A stretch of DNA of 64,000 bases. Source: an uncultured Fodinibius sp. GTDB lineage: Bacteria > Bacteroidota > Rhodothermia > Balneolales > Balneolaceae. The notes beneath the pieces are model-generated. The model ran no database searches and had not been told where the DNA came from. It saw only the letters and a list, made by a program, of their open reading frames with translations. The stretch spans positions 153,177 through 217,176 of the forward strand of contig CAJXOG010000005.1 of NCBI GenBank assembly GCA_913057775.1, read 5' to 3'. A program made the position numbers and the translations under genes. How positions within the stretch are numbered: position 1 is the first letter of the stretch; every line of letters starts with the position of its first letter. This document shows, piece after piece, positions 1-8,136 of this stretch.

Positions 1-2
1 CC

Positions 3-716
3 ATTGCGGGGTATAAATCGGCCCTGATCGCAGCCAACGAATTGGATCGCTATATGCCGATGATGATGACGGCAGCAGGCACGGTAGCTCCAGCCAAAGT
101 TTTAGTACTTGGTGCCGGGGTTGCCGGTCTACAGGCCATTGCCACCGCCAAACGACTGGGTGCTAAAGTAGAAGCCTTTGACATTCGTCCCGCCGTTAAA
201 GAACAAGTTGAAAGTCTGGGTGCTACTTTTGTAGAGGTGCCTGATTTGGATGAAGAATCGGAAACCGAGGGCGGCTATGCCAAAGAATTGGCTGAAGATG
301 AGCAGGAGCGACAGCGACAAGTTATTCACGAACACGCCAAAAAATCAGATATCATTGTTACTACGGCCCTTATTCCCGGAAAACCCGCTCCGCTTCTGGT
401 AACTAAGGAGATGGTTGAGGATATGCATGCCGGGGCGGTTATTGTAGATCTGGCTGCCGAACAGGGCGGGAATTGTGAACTTACCGATCCGGGCGACACC
501 GCCATTGCAAACGAAGTAAAAATTATTGGACCGCTAAATATCACCAGCCAGCTGGCCTATCACGCAAGCCAATTATATTCAAAAAACATGCTGTCATTAT
601 TGAACCATCTGATTCAAGACGGCAAACCAAAATTCGACTTTGAAGATGAAATCACGCTAAATACCACTATTACGCATCAGGGTGAAATTATCAGCCCTAC
701 GCTTAAAGAACAATAG
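3..716 (+). CDS. pntAA: NAD(P) transhydrogenase subunit alpha, NAD-binding part (5' truncated by window)
   Basis: The reading frame is open from base 3, so the gene begins upstream of the window; 237 codons are visible. The visible part is the NAD(H)-binding domain I of proton-translocating transhydrogenase. The Rossmann motif GAGVAGLQA follows closely after the AAG(T/K)V..AKVLVLG segment typical of PntA. This cytoplasmic domain passes hydride from NADH to NADP+ bound on PntB, driven by the proton gradient, and so supplies NADPH. The alpha chain is split: the membrane part is a separate downstream gene, as in Rhodospirillum rubrum and Thermus and unlike the fused E. coli PntA. The three genes are co-directional. 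An 88-bp repeat-like insert lies between this gene and pntAB. Confidence 0.95.
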   Translation: MAGYKSALIAANELDRYMPMMMTAAGTVAPAKVLVLGAGVAGLQAIATAKRLGAKVEAFDIRPAVKEQVESLGATFVEVPDLDEESETEGGYAKELAEDEQERQRQVIHEHAKKSDIIVTTALIPGKPAPLLVTKEMVEDMHAGAVIVDLAAEQGGNCELTDPGDTAIANEVKIIGPLNITSQLAYHASQLYSKNMLSLLNHLIQDGKPKFDFEDEITLNTTITHQGEIISPTLKEQ

Positions 717-718
717 AA

Positions 719-806
719 CACTGATCACACAGATGGCACTGATTCTCACAGATATTGAATTATTTTAGCAGCGGTAATCTGCCGGATCGGCGTCATCTGT
801 GTTCTA
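719..806. repeat. Intergenic repeat-like element between pntAA and pntAB
   Basis: Two imperfect direct copies of a CACTGAT...CACAGAT unit stand side by side. The element ends with ATCTGTGTTCT, which is partly complementary to its beginning AGAACACTGATCACACAGAT. It resembles the dispersed non-coding short repeats common in Bacteroidota-type genomes. It sits inside what should be a tight operon. No second copy is in this window, so repeat status is inferred from its internal structure. Confidence 0.4.
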
Positions 807-812
807 TAAAAC

Positions 813-1115
813 ATGATTATTATGTCCGGACTCATTTTTAACTTATTTATCTTCGTGCTGGCCTCTTTTATAGGCTTCGAGCTTATCTCAAAAGTTCCAC
901 CAACGCTGCACACTCCATTGATGTCAGGTGCCAACGCCATTTCGGGAATTACCATTTTGGGGGCGCTCATTGTTGCGGGACAGGTGGATCACCAAGTCGC
1001 CCAGTATATCGGATTCGTTGCCATCGTATTTGCAACCATTAATGTGGTAGGCGGATTTATGGTAACCGACCGCATGCTGGAAATGTTCAAGAAAAAAGAT
1101 AAGAAAAATGAGTGA
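813..1115 (+). CDS. pntAB: NAD(P) transhydrogenase subunit alpha part 2 (membrane segment)
   Basis: A 100-residue hydrophobic protein with about three membrane helices (roughly residues 4-22, 37-55 and 60-80), ending in a charged lysine-rich tail. It matches the membrane domain of the split alpha subunit and carries the FIGFELISKVPPTLHTPLMSG signature of that family. With PntB it forms the proton channel (domain II). An in-frame ATG at 822 (MSGLIFN...) is an equally plausible start. The 3' end overlaps the start of pntB by 8 bp, which indicates translational coupling. Confidence 0.93.
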   Translation: MIIMSGLIFNLFIFVLASFIGFELISKVPPTLHTPLMSGANAISGITILGALIVAGQVDHQVAQYIGFVAIVFATINVVGGFMVTDRMLEMFKKKDKKNE

Positions 1116-2529
1116 TTTTCTACCGCCATCTATCCAATCGATCCTACCTGATCTAATCCAGCTTGTCTATCTGGTAGCTACCGGCATTTTTATAGTTGGA
1201 ATTAAACGACTCGGTTCACCTGCAACTGCTCGGTCGGGTAATCAGCTGGCAGCACTGGGTATGTTTATCGGTGTCATTGTCACCTTATTTGACCAGCAAA
1301 TCATTACTTATGAATACATTATTGCGGGTATCGTAGTTGGAGCAGCTATTGGTGCTACGGCTGCCAAGAAAGTAGAAATGACCGCCATGCCCGAGATGGT
1401 TGCTATTTTTAACGGTTTCGGCGGCGGTGCATCAGCAGTGGTTGCCTGGGGCGAATTTTCGCGCTTCGAAGCTTCTGCGATCGCTACTCAGGATTTGGTA
1501 ACCATTGGACTTAGTATCCTTATCGGTTCTATTACTTTTACCGGCAGCTTCATTGCTTTTGGAAAGCTCAAGGGTTTCATCAGCGGAAATCCGATTACCT
1601 TTCCGGGTCATAATATTTTTAACGGACTTTTAACCGTTGGCACCTTGGGACTGGTCGGTTGGCTCACCTATGACCCCACAAGTCAACTCACTTTCTGGCT
1701 CTTGTTTGGGATTGCACTCCTGCTTGGAATATTAACGGTAATCCCTATCGGCGGAGCAGATATGCCGGTCGTCATTTCACTGCTAAACTCGTACTCCGGT
1801 ATTGCTGCTTCCATGGCCGGATTTGTAATTAATAATAATCTGCTCATTATCAGTGGTGCGCTGGTTGGAGCTGCGGGCCTCATCCTCACCAATATTATGT
1901 GCAAGGCCATGAATCGCACGCTCGGCAATGTGTTATTTGGTGCTTTCGGTGGAGATGGAGGTTCAACAAGTGGGCCGGCAGCAGATACTGACAAAACAGT
2001 CCGTGAAACAACACCCGATGATGTGGCCTTACAATGCGCCTATTCTGATCGTGTCGTAATCGTGCCCGGCTACGGTTTGGCCGTTGCACAAGCACAGCAC
2101 GTACTCAAAGAAGTCGCCGACAAACTTGAAAAACGAAGCGTAGAAGTGAAGTATGGTATCCATCCGGTAGCAGGTCGTATGCCCGGACACATGAATGTGC
2201 TTTTGGCAGAGGCTGATGTCCCTTACGATCAACTATATGATATGGAGCAAATCAATCCCGAATTTAAGTCAACAGATGTAGTGCTGATTATCGGGGCCAA
2301 TGATGTGGTAAATCCTGTTGCTAAAACAGAATCTGGCAGCCCTATTTACGGTATGCCGATTATGGATGTGGATGAAGCTGATCGGACGATTGTCTTTAAA
2401 CGAAGTCTAAGTCCCGGTTTTGCAGGCATTGATAATCCGCTTTTCTATAAAGAATCCAACCAAATGTTTTTTGGAGATGCTAAAGAAAGTCTACAATCAC
2501 TATCACAGTCACTGGCAGAAGTAGACTAA
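1108..2529 (+). CDS. pntB: NAD(P) transhydrogenase subunit beta
   Basis: A 473-residue protein, the usual PntB length. The N-terminal two thirds (to about residue 290) are multiple membrane helices, including a PEMVAIFNGFGGGASA segment and a GGADMPVVISLLNSYSG segment, both conserved in the family. The C-terminal third is the NADP(H)-binding domain III, with a GYGLAVAQAQH Rossmann-like loop and a VLIIGANDVVNP motif. Together with PntAA/PntAB it couples proton flow to hydride transfer from NADH to NADP+. It is the last gene of the operon and overlaps pntAB by 8 bp. Confidence 0.97.
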   Translation: MSDFLPPSIQSILPDLIQLVYLVATGIFIVGIKRLGSPATARSGNQLAALGMFIGVIVTLFDQQIITYEYIIAGIVVGAAIGATAAKKVEMTAMPEMVAIFNGFGGGASAVVAWGEFSRFEASAIATQDLVTIGLSILIGSITFTGSFIAFGKLKGFISGNPITFPGHNIFNGLLTVGTLGLVGWLTYDPTSQLTFWLLFGIALLLGILTVIPIGGADMPVVISLLNSYSGIAASMAGFVINNNLLIISGALVGAAGLILTNIMCKAMNRTLGNVLFGAFGGDGGSTSGPAADTDKTVRETTPDDVALQCAYSDRVVIVPGYGLAVAQAQHVLKEVADKLEKRSVEVKYGIHPVAGRMPGHMNVLLAEADVPYDQLYDMEQINPEFKSTDVVLIIGANDVVNPVAKTESGSPIYGMPIMDVDEADRTIVFKRSLSPGFAGIDNPLFYKESNQMFFGDAKESLQSLSQSLAEVD

Positions 2530-2575
2530 CATATCAATTCCATCCCTTTTCATTTTATAATTTAACACACAAATC

Positions 2576-3034
2576 ATGCCCGATCCTAAATTTTCATCTC
2601 TCCCTCTTTTCCTCATTTCTTTCGCTTTATTGTTGGCAATTGCTGGCTGTAGTTCAAGTAGCAAAGTAACTAATTATGAGATACCAACCTCTCCTCACCC
2701 GTCTATTGATTCCCTCCAGGTATTTTCAGATAAAGAGGTAGACCAAAAACCTGGTCCAAAGGGAGGGTACCGCAATATTTTGTCCAAAGTGCGATATCCA
2801 GCTGAAGCACGTAAAGTTGGAGCCACAGGAAAAGTAGTAGTTAAGTTAGTGGTAACACCAAAAGGTGAAGGTATAAGTCATTACATTCAATCTTCTCCTC
2901 ATCCCGCGCTATCCAAAGAAGCTCTACGCGTAATCAGGAGTGTCGACTTTGAACCTGGAATGAAAAATGGCCAATTCGTACATTCCTGGCTGGCAATACC
3001 AATAAGTTTTAACCTACAAACGAACTCAAAATAG
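2576..3034 (+). CDS. TonB C-terminal-domain lipoprotein
   Basis: A 152-residue predicted lipoprotein. A hydrophobic signal peptide ends in the lipobox IAGC with Cys25. It is followed by a low-complexity linker and a TonB C-terminal domain (about residues 65-148) with the typical YP.EARK.G..G.V.V...V...G pattern. True TonB energy transducers have an uncleaved inner-membrane helix. A lipidated stand-alone TonB_C domain more likely works in the periplasm or at a membrane face, and its partner is unknown. The next gene is a diverged paralogue, so this is a local tandem duplication. Confidence 0.8.
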   Translation: MPDPKFSSLPLFLISFALLLAIAGCSSSSKVTNYEIPTSPHPSIDSLQVFSDKEVDQKPGPKGGYRNILSKVRYPAEARKVGATGKVVVKLVVTPKGEGISHYIQSSPHPALSKEALRVIRSVDFEPGMKNGQFVHSWLAIPISFNLQTNSK

Positions 3035-3090
3035 TTTCCCATCATGACTACGGGATCCAAAAAAGTTACCTTGCGGTCATTGCTTCTGTA

Positions 3091-3501
3091 ATGCTCATTT
3101 TATTGACGAACTGTAGCAAGAACTACCAAATCCCGAGAACCAACACTATTCCAACTGATTCACTAAAAACCTATTCTGTGGATGAAGTGAATGAGAAACC
3201 CAAACCAATCGGTGGGTATCGCAAATTATTATCAGAATTGGACTATCCATTTCGAGCCCGGCAAAATGGAATCAAAGGAACAGTAGTTATACGCTTACTG
3301 GTCACGAAAATCGGTAATGGAATAGGAAGTTACATCGAAAAATCTCCTGATCCTCTCTTGTCAGAACCTGCACTTGAATTAATCCAAAACACTACCTTTC
3401 ATCCCGGAAAAATTGGTAGGATTCCCGTAAATACCTGGATCAGTATACCTTTTCATTTTCAAATGGCAAAAAAGTCAGATCTGCAATCTAATTCCCGATA
3501 A
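3091..3501 (+). CDS. TonB C-terminal-domain lipoprotein paralogue with disrupted N-terminus
   Basis: From the ATG at 3091 the protein is 136 residues and clearly paralogous to its upstream neighbour: same DEV..KP.P.GGYR..LS...YP..AR and C-terminal FHPG patterns. From this Met the signal peptide is only MLILLTNC and lacks a basic n-region. The open frame continues upstream without a usual start codon. A better start, ATG at 3044, lies in the neighbouring frame and meets this frame at an A6 run (3059-3064). A one-base shift there would give a complete signal peptide beginning MTTGSKKSYLAV and ending in the LTNC lipobox. Either the true gene is 3044-3501 with a frameshift, through mutation, sequencing error or slippage, or a non-standard start is used. 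Confidence 0.65.
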   Translation: MLILLTNCSKNYQIPRTNTIPTDSLKTYSVDEVNEKPKPIGGYRKLLSELDYPFRARQNGIKGTVVIRLLVTKIGNGIGSYIEKSPDPLLSEPALELIQNTTFHPGKIGRIPVNTWISIPFHFQMAKKSDLQSNSR

Positions 3502-3517
3502 CCAAGCAGGTCAAAAT

Positions 3518-4015
3518 CTACTCAAACTCCACACACCCTTCCGTAGGCTGATATACTGCGGCCGATTGTTGATAAACGAGTTTACTCCCCAAGTGTCCAA
3601 CATATGCCAAAAATCCACAGCCGGCTACTAATAACAGAGCCAGTAGTAAATGGATGAGTTGCTTCTTTAGAAAATCTATGTATCCATTTACCGCTAACCA
3701 ATCAATAATCACAAAAGCTGAAAACAGATAACCTACGATATAGGCGTAACTTTCGTGCTGTTCTACCACGGTAGGATCACAAAGCGAGCGAACAACCTCG
3801 GCGTCTGCAAGCGATCCGGTATAAACGGCAATCCACGCACCGATTGTGCCAATAAACAGTAATAATCGCGCTGAGGGACGTAAGAAATTATAGCGTTTAT
3901 GCAACCAGAGACTACAAATCCAAAACATACTGCCGACAATGAGCAGCGCAATGGGAATATGAATAACAAACGGGTGGATCAGCTCCACCCGCCACATACT
4001 TGTTGGATCCTGCAT
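3518..4015 (-). CDS. DUF2231-family membrane protein
   Basis: A 165-residue integral membrane protein with four predicted helices and conserved histidines. These include the HPFVIHIPIALL segment near the N-terminus and a later HESYAYIVGYLF segment, the hallmark arrangement of DUF2231. Some DUF2231 proteins are linked to redox or heme-related functions, but no specific substrate can be read from this sequence. The adjacent lipoprotein gene (4031-4351) lies upstream on the same strand with a 15-bp gap, so the two are probably co-transcribed. Confidence 0.75.
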   Translation of the reverse strand: MQDPTSMWRVELIHPFVIHIPIALLIVGSMFWICSLWLHKRYNFLRPSARLLLFIGTIGAWIAVYTGSLADAEVVRSLCDPTVVEQHESYAYIVGYLFSAFVIIDWLAVNGYIDFLKKQLIHLLLALLLVAGCGFLAYVGHLGSKLVYQQSAAVYQPTEGCVEFE

Positions 4016-4030
4016 AAAATTTATGCGTGT

Positions 4031-4351
4031 TTACTGCAGGATTTCTACGCGCAACGGATCCAGCCGCTGACCTACTTTTTCGACCTCAACACGTACTTTT
4101 TGTCCGGCTGCCAAACTGTCGAACGGAACGGCTGTGGTATCTTTAACTAACTCCGTTTCATCAATGAAATAAAGCTCCAGTGTTTCCTCATCCGAAATAT
4201 TTACATAGATCTCTGATTCTTCAGCATTTACTTCCTGAATAGTTCCTTCATAGGTTCCACTCTCAACCGTATCGGTTGACTCTCCCCCACAGGCAGCAAA
4301 AAGCATTAATATTATTGCAAAACTTCCCAGTTTGGTTATCAGTGATCTCAT
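4031..4351 (-). CDS. Small acidic lipoprotein
   Basis: A 106-residue protein with a signal peptide ending in FAAC (Cys21 as the lipidation site). The mature part is acidic and predicted beta-rich: TYEGTIQEVNAEESEIYV followed by a KVRVEVEKVGQRL strand. This suggests a small OB/DUF5666-like barrel, a structural guess rather than a family match. It is the first gene of a likely two-gene operon with the DUF2231 protein. No function is assigned. Confidence 0.7.
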   Translation of the reverse strand: MRSLITKLGSFAIILMLFAACGGESTDTVESGTYEGTIQEVNAEESEIYVNISDEETLELYFIDETELVKDTTAVPFDSLAAGQKVRVEVEKVGQRLDPLRVEILQ

Positions 4352-4493
4352 AAGTCTTCCTTTAATTAATGATGATTAGAATATCCTTATAGCGCCCTAA
4401 AGTTAAAGTGTTTGCATTCAGAAGCAAATGCTCGCAAAGGAATCCCAAAAAAAACAGACCTTAACTTTTGTTTAAGCCATATAGATCTGTGAT

Positions 4494-5789
4494 TTAATTT
4501 TCTTCTTCATCATGGTCATAATATTTCATCGCCCTCCAGAAGAAAGCGGTTGCCAATATTCCACAACAGGTAAATACTGTCATTAGTGCTTTTGCCGCAC
4601 CGTAATCACCGGTAAATACGGTATCCATCAGCCAGCCGGTAAGCGGAGGACCAATACCAAAACCTACCACACTAATCACAAACAGATACAATCCGCTGGC
4701 CAACGCTCGCATGTTTGGCTTCACCAGGTACTGCAAAATGGCCGCTGCAATTCCGTTATAGGATGAGGAGATCACATTCGCCAGCCCAATTAAGATTAGT
4801 GCCGTCATCGCCGATTCCGCGAACAACCCAAAATAATACAATGGCAGACATCCCAAAGCTGCGATAATACCCGGTACAAACCGGTATGATGCCTCAAACT
4901 TTTTGGCAAGCCAGTCAGCCGCTTTTCCAGACACCATAACGCCGAGTCCCGATGCCATCATAAACCAGCCATATTGCGGAACAAGCGAACCCGCGCCGTG
5001 GATATCGGAAAGAACAATCCCGATAAAACCCAAAATGGTATAACCGGTAAAAGCCATAAATGAAAATCCCAGAAAGTGGTACCGCACGGTCTTTTTCCGA
5101 ATAATATATCGCACCACTTCGCCAAAACTCTGCTCGGTATCAAAACGCTGATTCCCCTTGGTTTGCAATATGCCCCGAGGGAATTCCCTAATTACAAACC
5201 ACGCTACCGCCGCTATCAGCAAACCGGGCGCTCCCACAGCCATCAGAGAAGTACGCCAGTCATAAGCTTCGGCAATTCCCCCGCCAACCAAGAAGGACAC
5301 CCCAATCCCTACAAAAATTCCTGCCGCATAAATGGAAAAAACCGTCCCCCGCTGTTCGGGCTTAAAATAATCTGAAAGCAAGGAATACACCGCCGGACTT
5401 AAGGCCGACTCGCTGATCCCTACAAAAAAACGGGCGACAATTAAAAACGTGAGGGAACTCGCAAAGCCACTGACAACGGTCATTAGACTCCACACCACCA
5501 AGCCGGCAATAATCATCAGCTTGCGGGAGTAGATGTCGGCCAATCGCCCCATCGGGATGCCACAAAGCGCATAAATAAAGGAAAAGGCGGTGCCGTAGAG
5601 AATGCCCACTTGAAAATTGCTAAGTGATAGCTCATCCTGAATGGCCGGCGCCAACACGGCAATGATTTGTCGGTCTACAAAACTGGAGATGTAGATGAGC
5701 GTAAGCAACCCCAACACAACCCAAGCATAGGGACTTGAAACTAATTTTTTGGCCTTATCTTTTGGTAGAGACATTCCGTTTCTTTTCAT
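4494..5789 (-). CDS. MFS transporter (spinster-like / sugar-phosphate-type)
   Basis: A 431-residue protein with about twelve membrane helices and the major facilitator signature loop between helices 2 and 3 (GRLADIYSRK). An FVDRQIIAVLAPAIQ segment in helix 1 is typical of the spinster-like subgroup. It is expected to be an inner-membrane proton-coupled importer or exporter of a small organic molecule, and the substrate cannot be predicted. The gene stands alone with the divergent nth gene upstream. A second in-frame Met (MSLPK, residue 6) is an alternative start. A TACCTTTG box lies 15 bases upstream of the start codon. Confidence 0.9.
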   Translation of the reverse strand: MKRNGMSLPKDKAKKLVSSPYAWVVLGLLTLIYISSFVDRQIIAVLAPAIQDELSLSNFQVGILYGTAFSFIYALCGIPMGRLADIYSRKLMIIAGLVVWSLMTVVSGFASSLTFLIVARFFVGISESALSPAVYSLLSDYFKPEQRGTVFSIYAAGIFVGIGVSFLVGGGIAEAYDWRTSLMAVGAPGLLIAAVAWFVIREFPRGILQTKGNQRFDTEQSFGEVVRYIIRKKTVRYHFLGFSFMAFTGYTILGFIGIVLSDIHGAGSLVPQYGWFMMASGLGVMVSGKAADWLAKKFEASYRFVPGIIAALGCLPLYYFGLFAESAMTALILIGLANVISSSYNGIAAAILQYLVKPNMRALASGLYLFVISVVGFGIGPPLTGWLMDTVFTGDYGAAKALMTVFTCCGILATAFFWRAMKYYDHDEEEN

Positions 5790-5803
5790 TTATTTAGTGA
5801 GGC

Positions 5804-5811
5804 CAAAGGTA
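5804..5811 (-). promoter_or_regulatory. Putative -7 box for the MFS gene
   Basis: On the minus strand this reads TACCTTTG, an exact match to the TAnnTTTG -7 element known from Bacteroidota promoters. It lies 15 bases upstream of the MFS start codon. I do not see a convincing -33 TTTG partner, so this is a weak prediction. Confidence 0.35.
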
Positions 5812-5892
5812 GGGTAAAATAGTTGTTGATTTCCACCTTAAATAAAATTGGACTTACGCTACCCTCAGTTTTCCGGTCTATTAATAATAATT

Positions 5893-5945
5893 GATCCTGA
5901 AAAAGATACTGAGACAAGCTCAGCACATCGTTCAGGATGACATCA
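5893..5945. repeat. Short interspersed inverted-repeat element (GATCCTGAA type)
   Basis: GATCCTGAA at the left pairs imperfectly with TTCAGGATGACATC at the right, around an inner GAG..AAGCTC hairpin. The same GTCATCCTGAA family sequence recurs at 6697-6758, and a degenerate piece lies near 25,450-25,476. It is a non-coding MITE/REP-like element just upstream of nth. Confidence 0.5.
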
Positions 5946-5975
5946 AAAAAGTAATTCAACACAGAATCATCACAA

Positions 5976-6683
5976 ATGGCGAAAACCAAGCAGTACAACG
6001 ATCTACCGAAACTCCCTGAAAAAACAGAGGAACAAAAAACCCGCGCCAAGGAAATTCTGGATAAACTTTACGAGCACTATCCCAATCCCCATTGTGCATT
6101 AGACTATCGAAATCCCTTTGAATTATTATGTGCCACCATTCTGAGCGCACAGTGTACCGACGTTCGTGTTAATAAGACGACCCCTGACCTTTTCGAAGCC
6201 TATCCGACGCCTAAAGCAATGGCCGGGGCGCCCATTCAGGAATTAGAAAAGCTGGTTCGCTCTACCGGATTTTATCGCAATAAAGCCAAAGCACTTAAGC
6301 AATCATCCCAGGCTATCGTTGAAAAACATGATGGAGAAGTTCCTCAGAATATCGATGATCTTTTGGAATTTTATGGTGTTGCTCGAAAAACGGCCAATGT
6401 AGTTCTGGGCAATGCTTTTGGGATTAATGTAGGCGTTGTTGTGGATACCCATGTACGTCGTTTTTCCAACCGGTATGGACTTACCGAACACGAAAAAAAT
6501 ACGGATAAAATTGAACGTGACCTGATGGCACTATTTCCCAGGGAACACTGGACCAATCTTTCGCATTTGATGATTCACCATGGGCGAAATGCCTGCAAGT
6601 CGCGGATTTCCGAACCACCCGATCACCCACTTTGTAAAGGATATGGGGTTAACTGCGAATGCCAAGCGATGAGAAAAAACTGA
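5976..6683 (+). CDS. nth: Endonuclease III (DNA glycosylase/AP lyase)
   Basis: A 235-residue base-excision-repair enzyme that removes oxidised pyrimidines and cleaves the abasic site. The helix-hairpin-helix region (about residues 130-148) contains the catalytic lysine in GVARKTANVV (Lys138). The catalytic aspartate is in VVVDTHVRR (Asp157). The C-terminus carries four cysteines (207, 220, 227, 229), but the spacing is C-X12-C-X6-C-X1-C and not the canonical C-X6-C-X2-C-X5-C of the [4Fe-4S] loop. Cluster binding is therefore uncertain or structurally altered. The N-terminal 15 residues are a short polar extension. The gene is flanked by interspersed repeats. Confidence 0.93.
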   Translation: MAKTKQYNDLPKLPEKTEEQKTRAKEILDKLYEHYPNPHCALDYRNPFELLCATILSAQCTDVRVNKTTPDLFEAYPTPKAMAGAPIQELEKLVRSTGFYRNKAKALKQSSQAIVEKHDGEVPQNIDDLLEFYGVARKTANVVLGNAFGINVGVVVDTHVRRFSNRYGLTEHEKNTDKIERDLMALFPREHWTNLSHLMIHHGRNACKSRISEPPDHPLCKGYGVNCECQAMRKN

Positions 6684-6696
6684 CCAATAATCTACA

Positions 6697-6758
6697 TGTC
6701 ATCCTGAATTTATTTCGGGATCTATCTAAAAAGATGCTGTAATGAGTTCAGCATGACA
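6697..6758. repeat. Short interspersed inverted-repeat element overlapping an upstream Met codon
   Basis: TGTCATCCTGAA on the left pairs with TTCAGCATGACA on the right (one mismatch), with an internal GATCT/AGATG pairing. It belongs to the same family as 5893-5945. Its right arm contains the ATG at 6753 that would otherwise extend the following gene, so that ATG is unlikely to be the true start. Confidence 0.55.
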
Positions 6759-6779
6759 CAAGTTTGTATAGATAATCTC

Positions 6780-8024
6780 ATGAGTAACGAAAAGCTATTT
6801 AGTTCTAAAACTGAGCCCATTCCGGAATTACGGAGGGACTTACAAGTCATTCCTATACAAGAAAACGGGAGTGCCTTACTCTACTTTCATGATCAACGGG
6901 AATATGCCACGCCCGACTTTGCTTTGAAACGCGAAGCGGGGCAGCTGCTTTCGCTATTCGATGGACAAAAAAGCATCAATGACCTGGCCCCTCATTTAGG
7001 AAAGGATGTCAGCAAGGATGATCTGCTTCAATTTATCCAGCTGTTGGATAAAAACCGGGTATTGGCTTCCAGGTATTTTGAACAGCATGCCGAAACTGTT
7101 GAGGCTCAATATGAGAAATCAACAGTTCATCAATCCGTAACAGCCGGTGCCTCCTACCCTGCCGATCCCCATGAGCTAAAAGAATATTTAGAGGACGCCT
7201 TTGCTAAACATGCTAAAGGAAATGTCAAAACCGTCGACTCTGCCAAAGCTCTTTACGCACCGCATATCGATCCCCGCGTAGCACTGGACAGTTACATAAA
7301 AGCTTTTGCTCCCATTCGGGATTTAAAACCCAAGCGTGTCGTTATGCTGGCTACTTCGCATTACGCCGGACTCTATCCCAATTTGTATCAGAATGATCCT
7401 TTCATTCTGATAGACAAGGATTTTGAAATGCCATTGGGAACGATTCCCAGAGATCAAAAAGCTATTCAGGAATTACAACATACTGATTCTGACATGGGCA
7501 TATCTTCTCATGATCGTGCCCACCGCATGGAGCACAGCCTTGAACTACACCTGTTATTTTTAAGCTATCTTTGGGATCACGAATACGAAATTGTGCCCTT
7601 CGTTACTCGCGGTCTGGATGACTTGTTATACATGGAAGATGGACATTTAGGTCAGCAGCTTGATAACTTTTCTTCATTTCTTAACAAAAAGTACGGTGAC
7701 GATAAAGATACTTTTTTTCTCATCAGTGGCGATTTATCTCATATCGGCAAAAAGTTTGGGGATGATTCACCTGCTGCCACGATGTTTGATGATATAGAAG
7801 ATTTTGACAATCAGTTTTTGGATTTCGGGTCTAACAATGACCGGGAATCCATGCTTTCGTTGATGAAAGATGAGTATGATCCCTATCGTGTTTGTGGGTT
7901 TCCACCGCTATATACTTTCTTGCAGACTATGCCCAATGTAGAAGGAGAAATTTTAAGCTACGATTTATGGGATGAACGTGACCGCGAGAGTGCCGTAACT
8001 TTCGGTTCAATTTTATACAGATAG
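6780..8024 (+). CDS. AmmeMemoRadiSam system protein B (Memo family)
   Basis: 414 residues from the ATG at 6780; an in-frame ATG at 6753 lies inside a repeat arm and is rejected. The central and C-terminal part (about residues 120-410) is a Memo-like domain. It has the VTAGASYPADP entry motif, a LYAPHIDPRVALDSY segment, RMEHSLELHLLFL, and LISGDLSHIGKKFG, which contribute the conserved His and Asp residues of the family. The N-terminal about 110 residues are a separate all-alpha/PqqD-like segment. In many genomes Memo is encoded with an AMMECR1 protein and a radical-SAM protein, and neither is adjacent here. The biochemical role is not established. Confidence 0.85.
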   Translation: MSNEKLFSSKTEPIPELRRDLQVIPIQENGSALLYFHDQREYATPDFALKREAGQLLSLFDGQKSINDLAPHLGKDVSKDDLLQFIQLLDKNRVLASRYFEQHAETVEAQYEKSTVHQSVTAGASYPADPHELKEYLEDAFAKHAKGNVKTVDSAKALYAPHIDPRVALDSYIKAFAPIRDLKPKRVVMLATSHYAGLYPNLYQNDPFILIDKDFEMPLGTIPRDQKAIQELQHTDSDMGISSHDRAHRMEHSLELHLLFLSYLWDHEYEIVPFVTRGLDDLLYMEDGHLGQQLDNFSSFLNKKYGDDKDTFFLISGDLSHIGKKFGDDSPAATMFDDIEDFDNQFLDFGSNNDRESMLSLMKDEYDPYRVCGFPPLYTFLQTMPNVEGEILSYDLWDERDRESAVTFGSILYR

Positions 8025-8031
8025 AACAAAG

Positions 8032-8121
8032 CTGTCATCTCGAACGTGAGTGAGAAATCTATGTTTTTACCCCTGCAAAACAAGGATTTCTCACTTCACT
8101 ACCTTCTGCTCGAAATGACAG
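8032..8121. repeat. Long inverted-repeat element (CTGTCAT..TCGA type)
   Basis: CTGTCATCTCGA at the left is mirrored by TCGAAATGACAG at the right. GAGAAATC is mirrored by GATTTCTC inside, making a roughly 90-nt imperfect hairpin. It matches the widespread class of intergenic elements ending in CTGTCATTTCGA/TCGAAATGACAG. It lies between the convergent Memo and gldC genes and could act as a bidirectional transcription end. Confidence 0.6.
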
Positions 8122-8136
8122 AAATCCTTCGTTTAT

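Noticed and set aside
6753..6779. Upstream ATG for the Memo-family gene
   Set aside because: It lies in the right arm of an inverted-repeat element; the ATG at 6780 is the more natural start.
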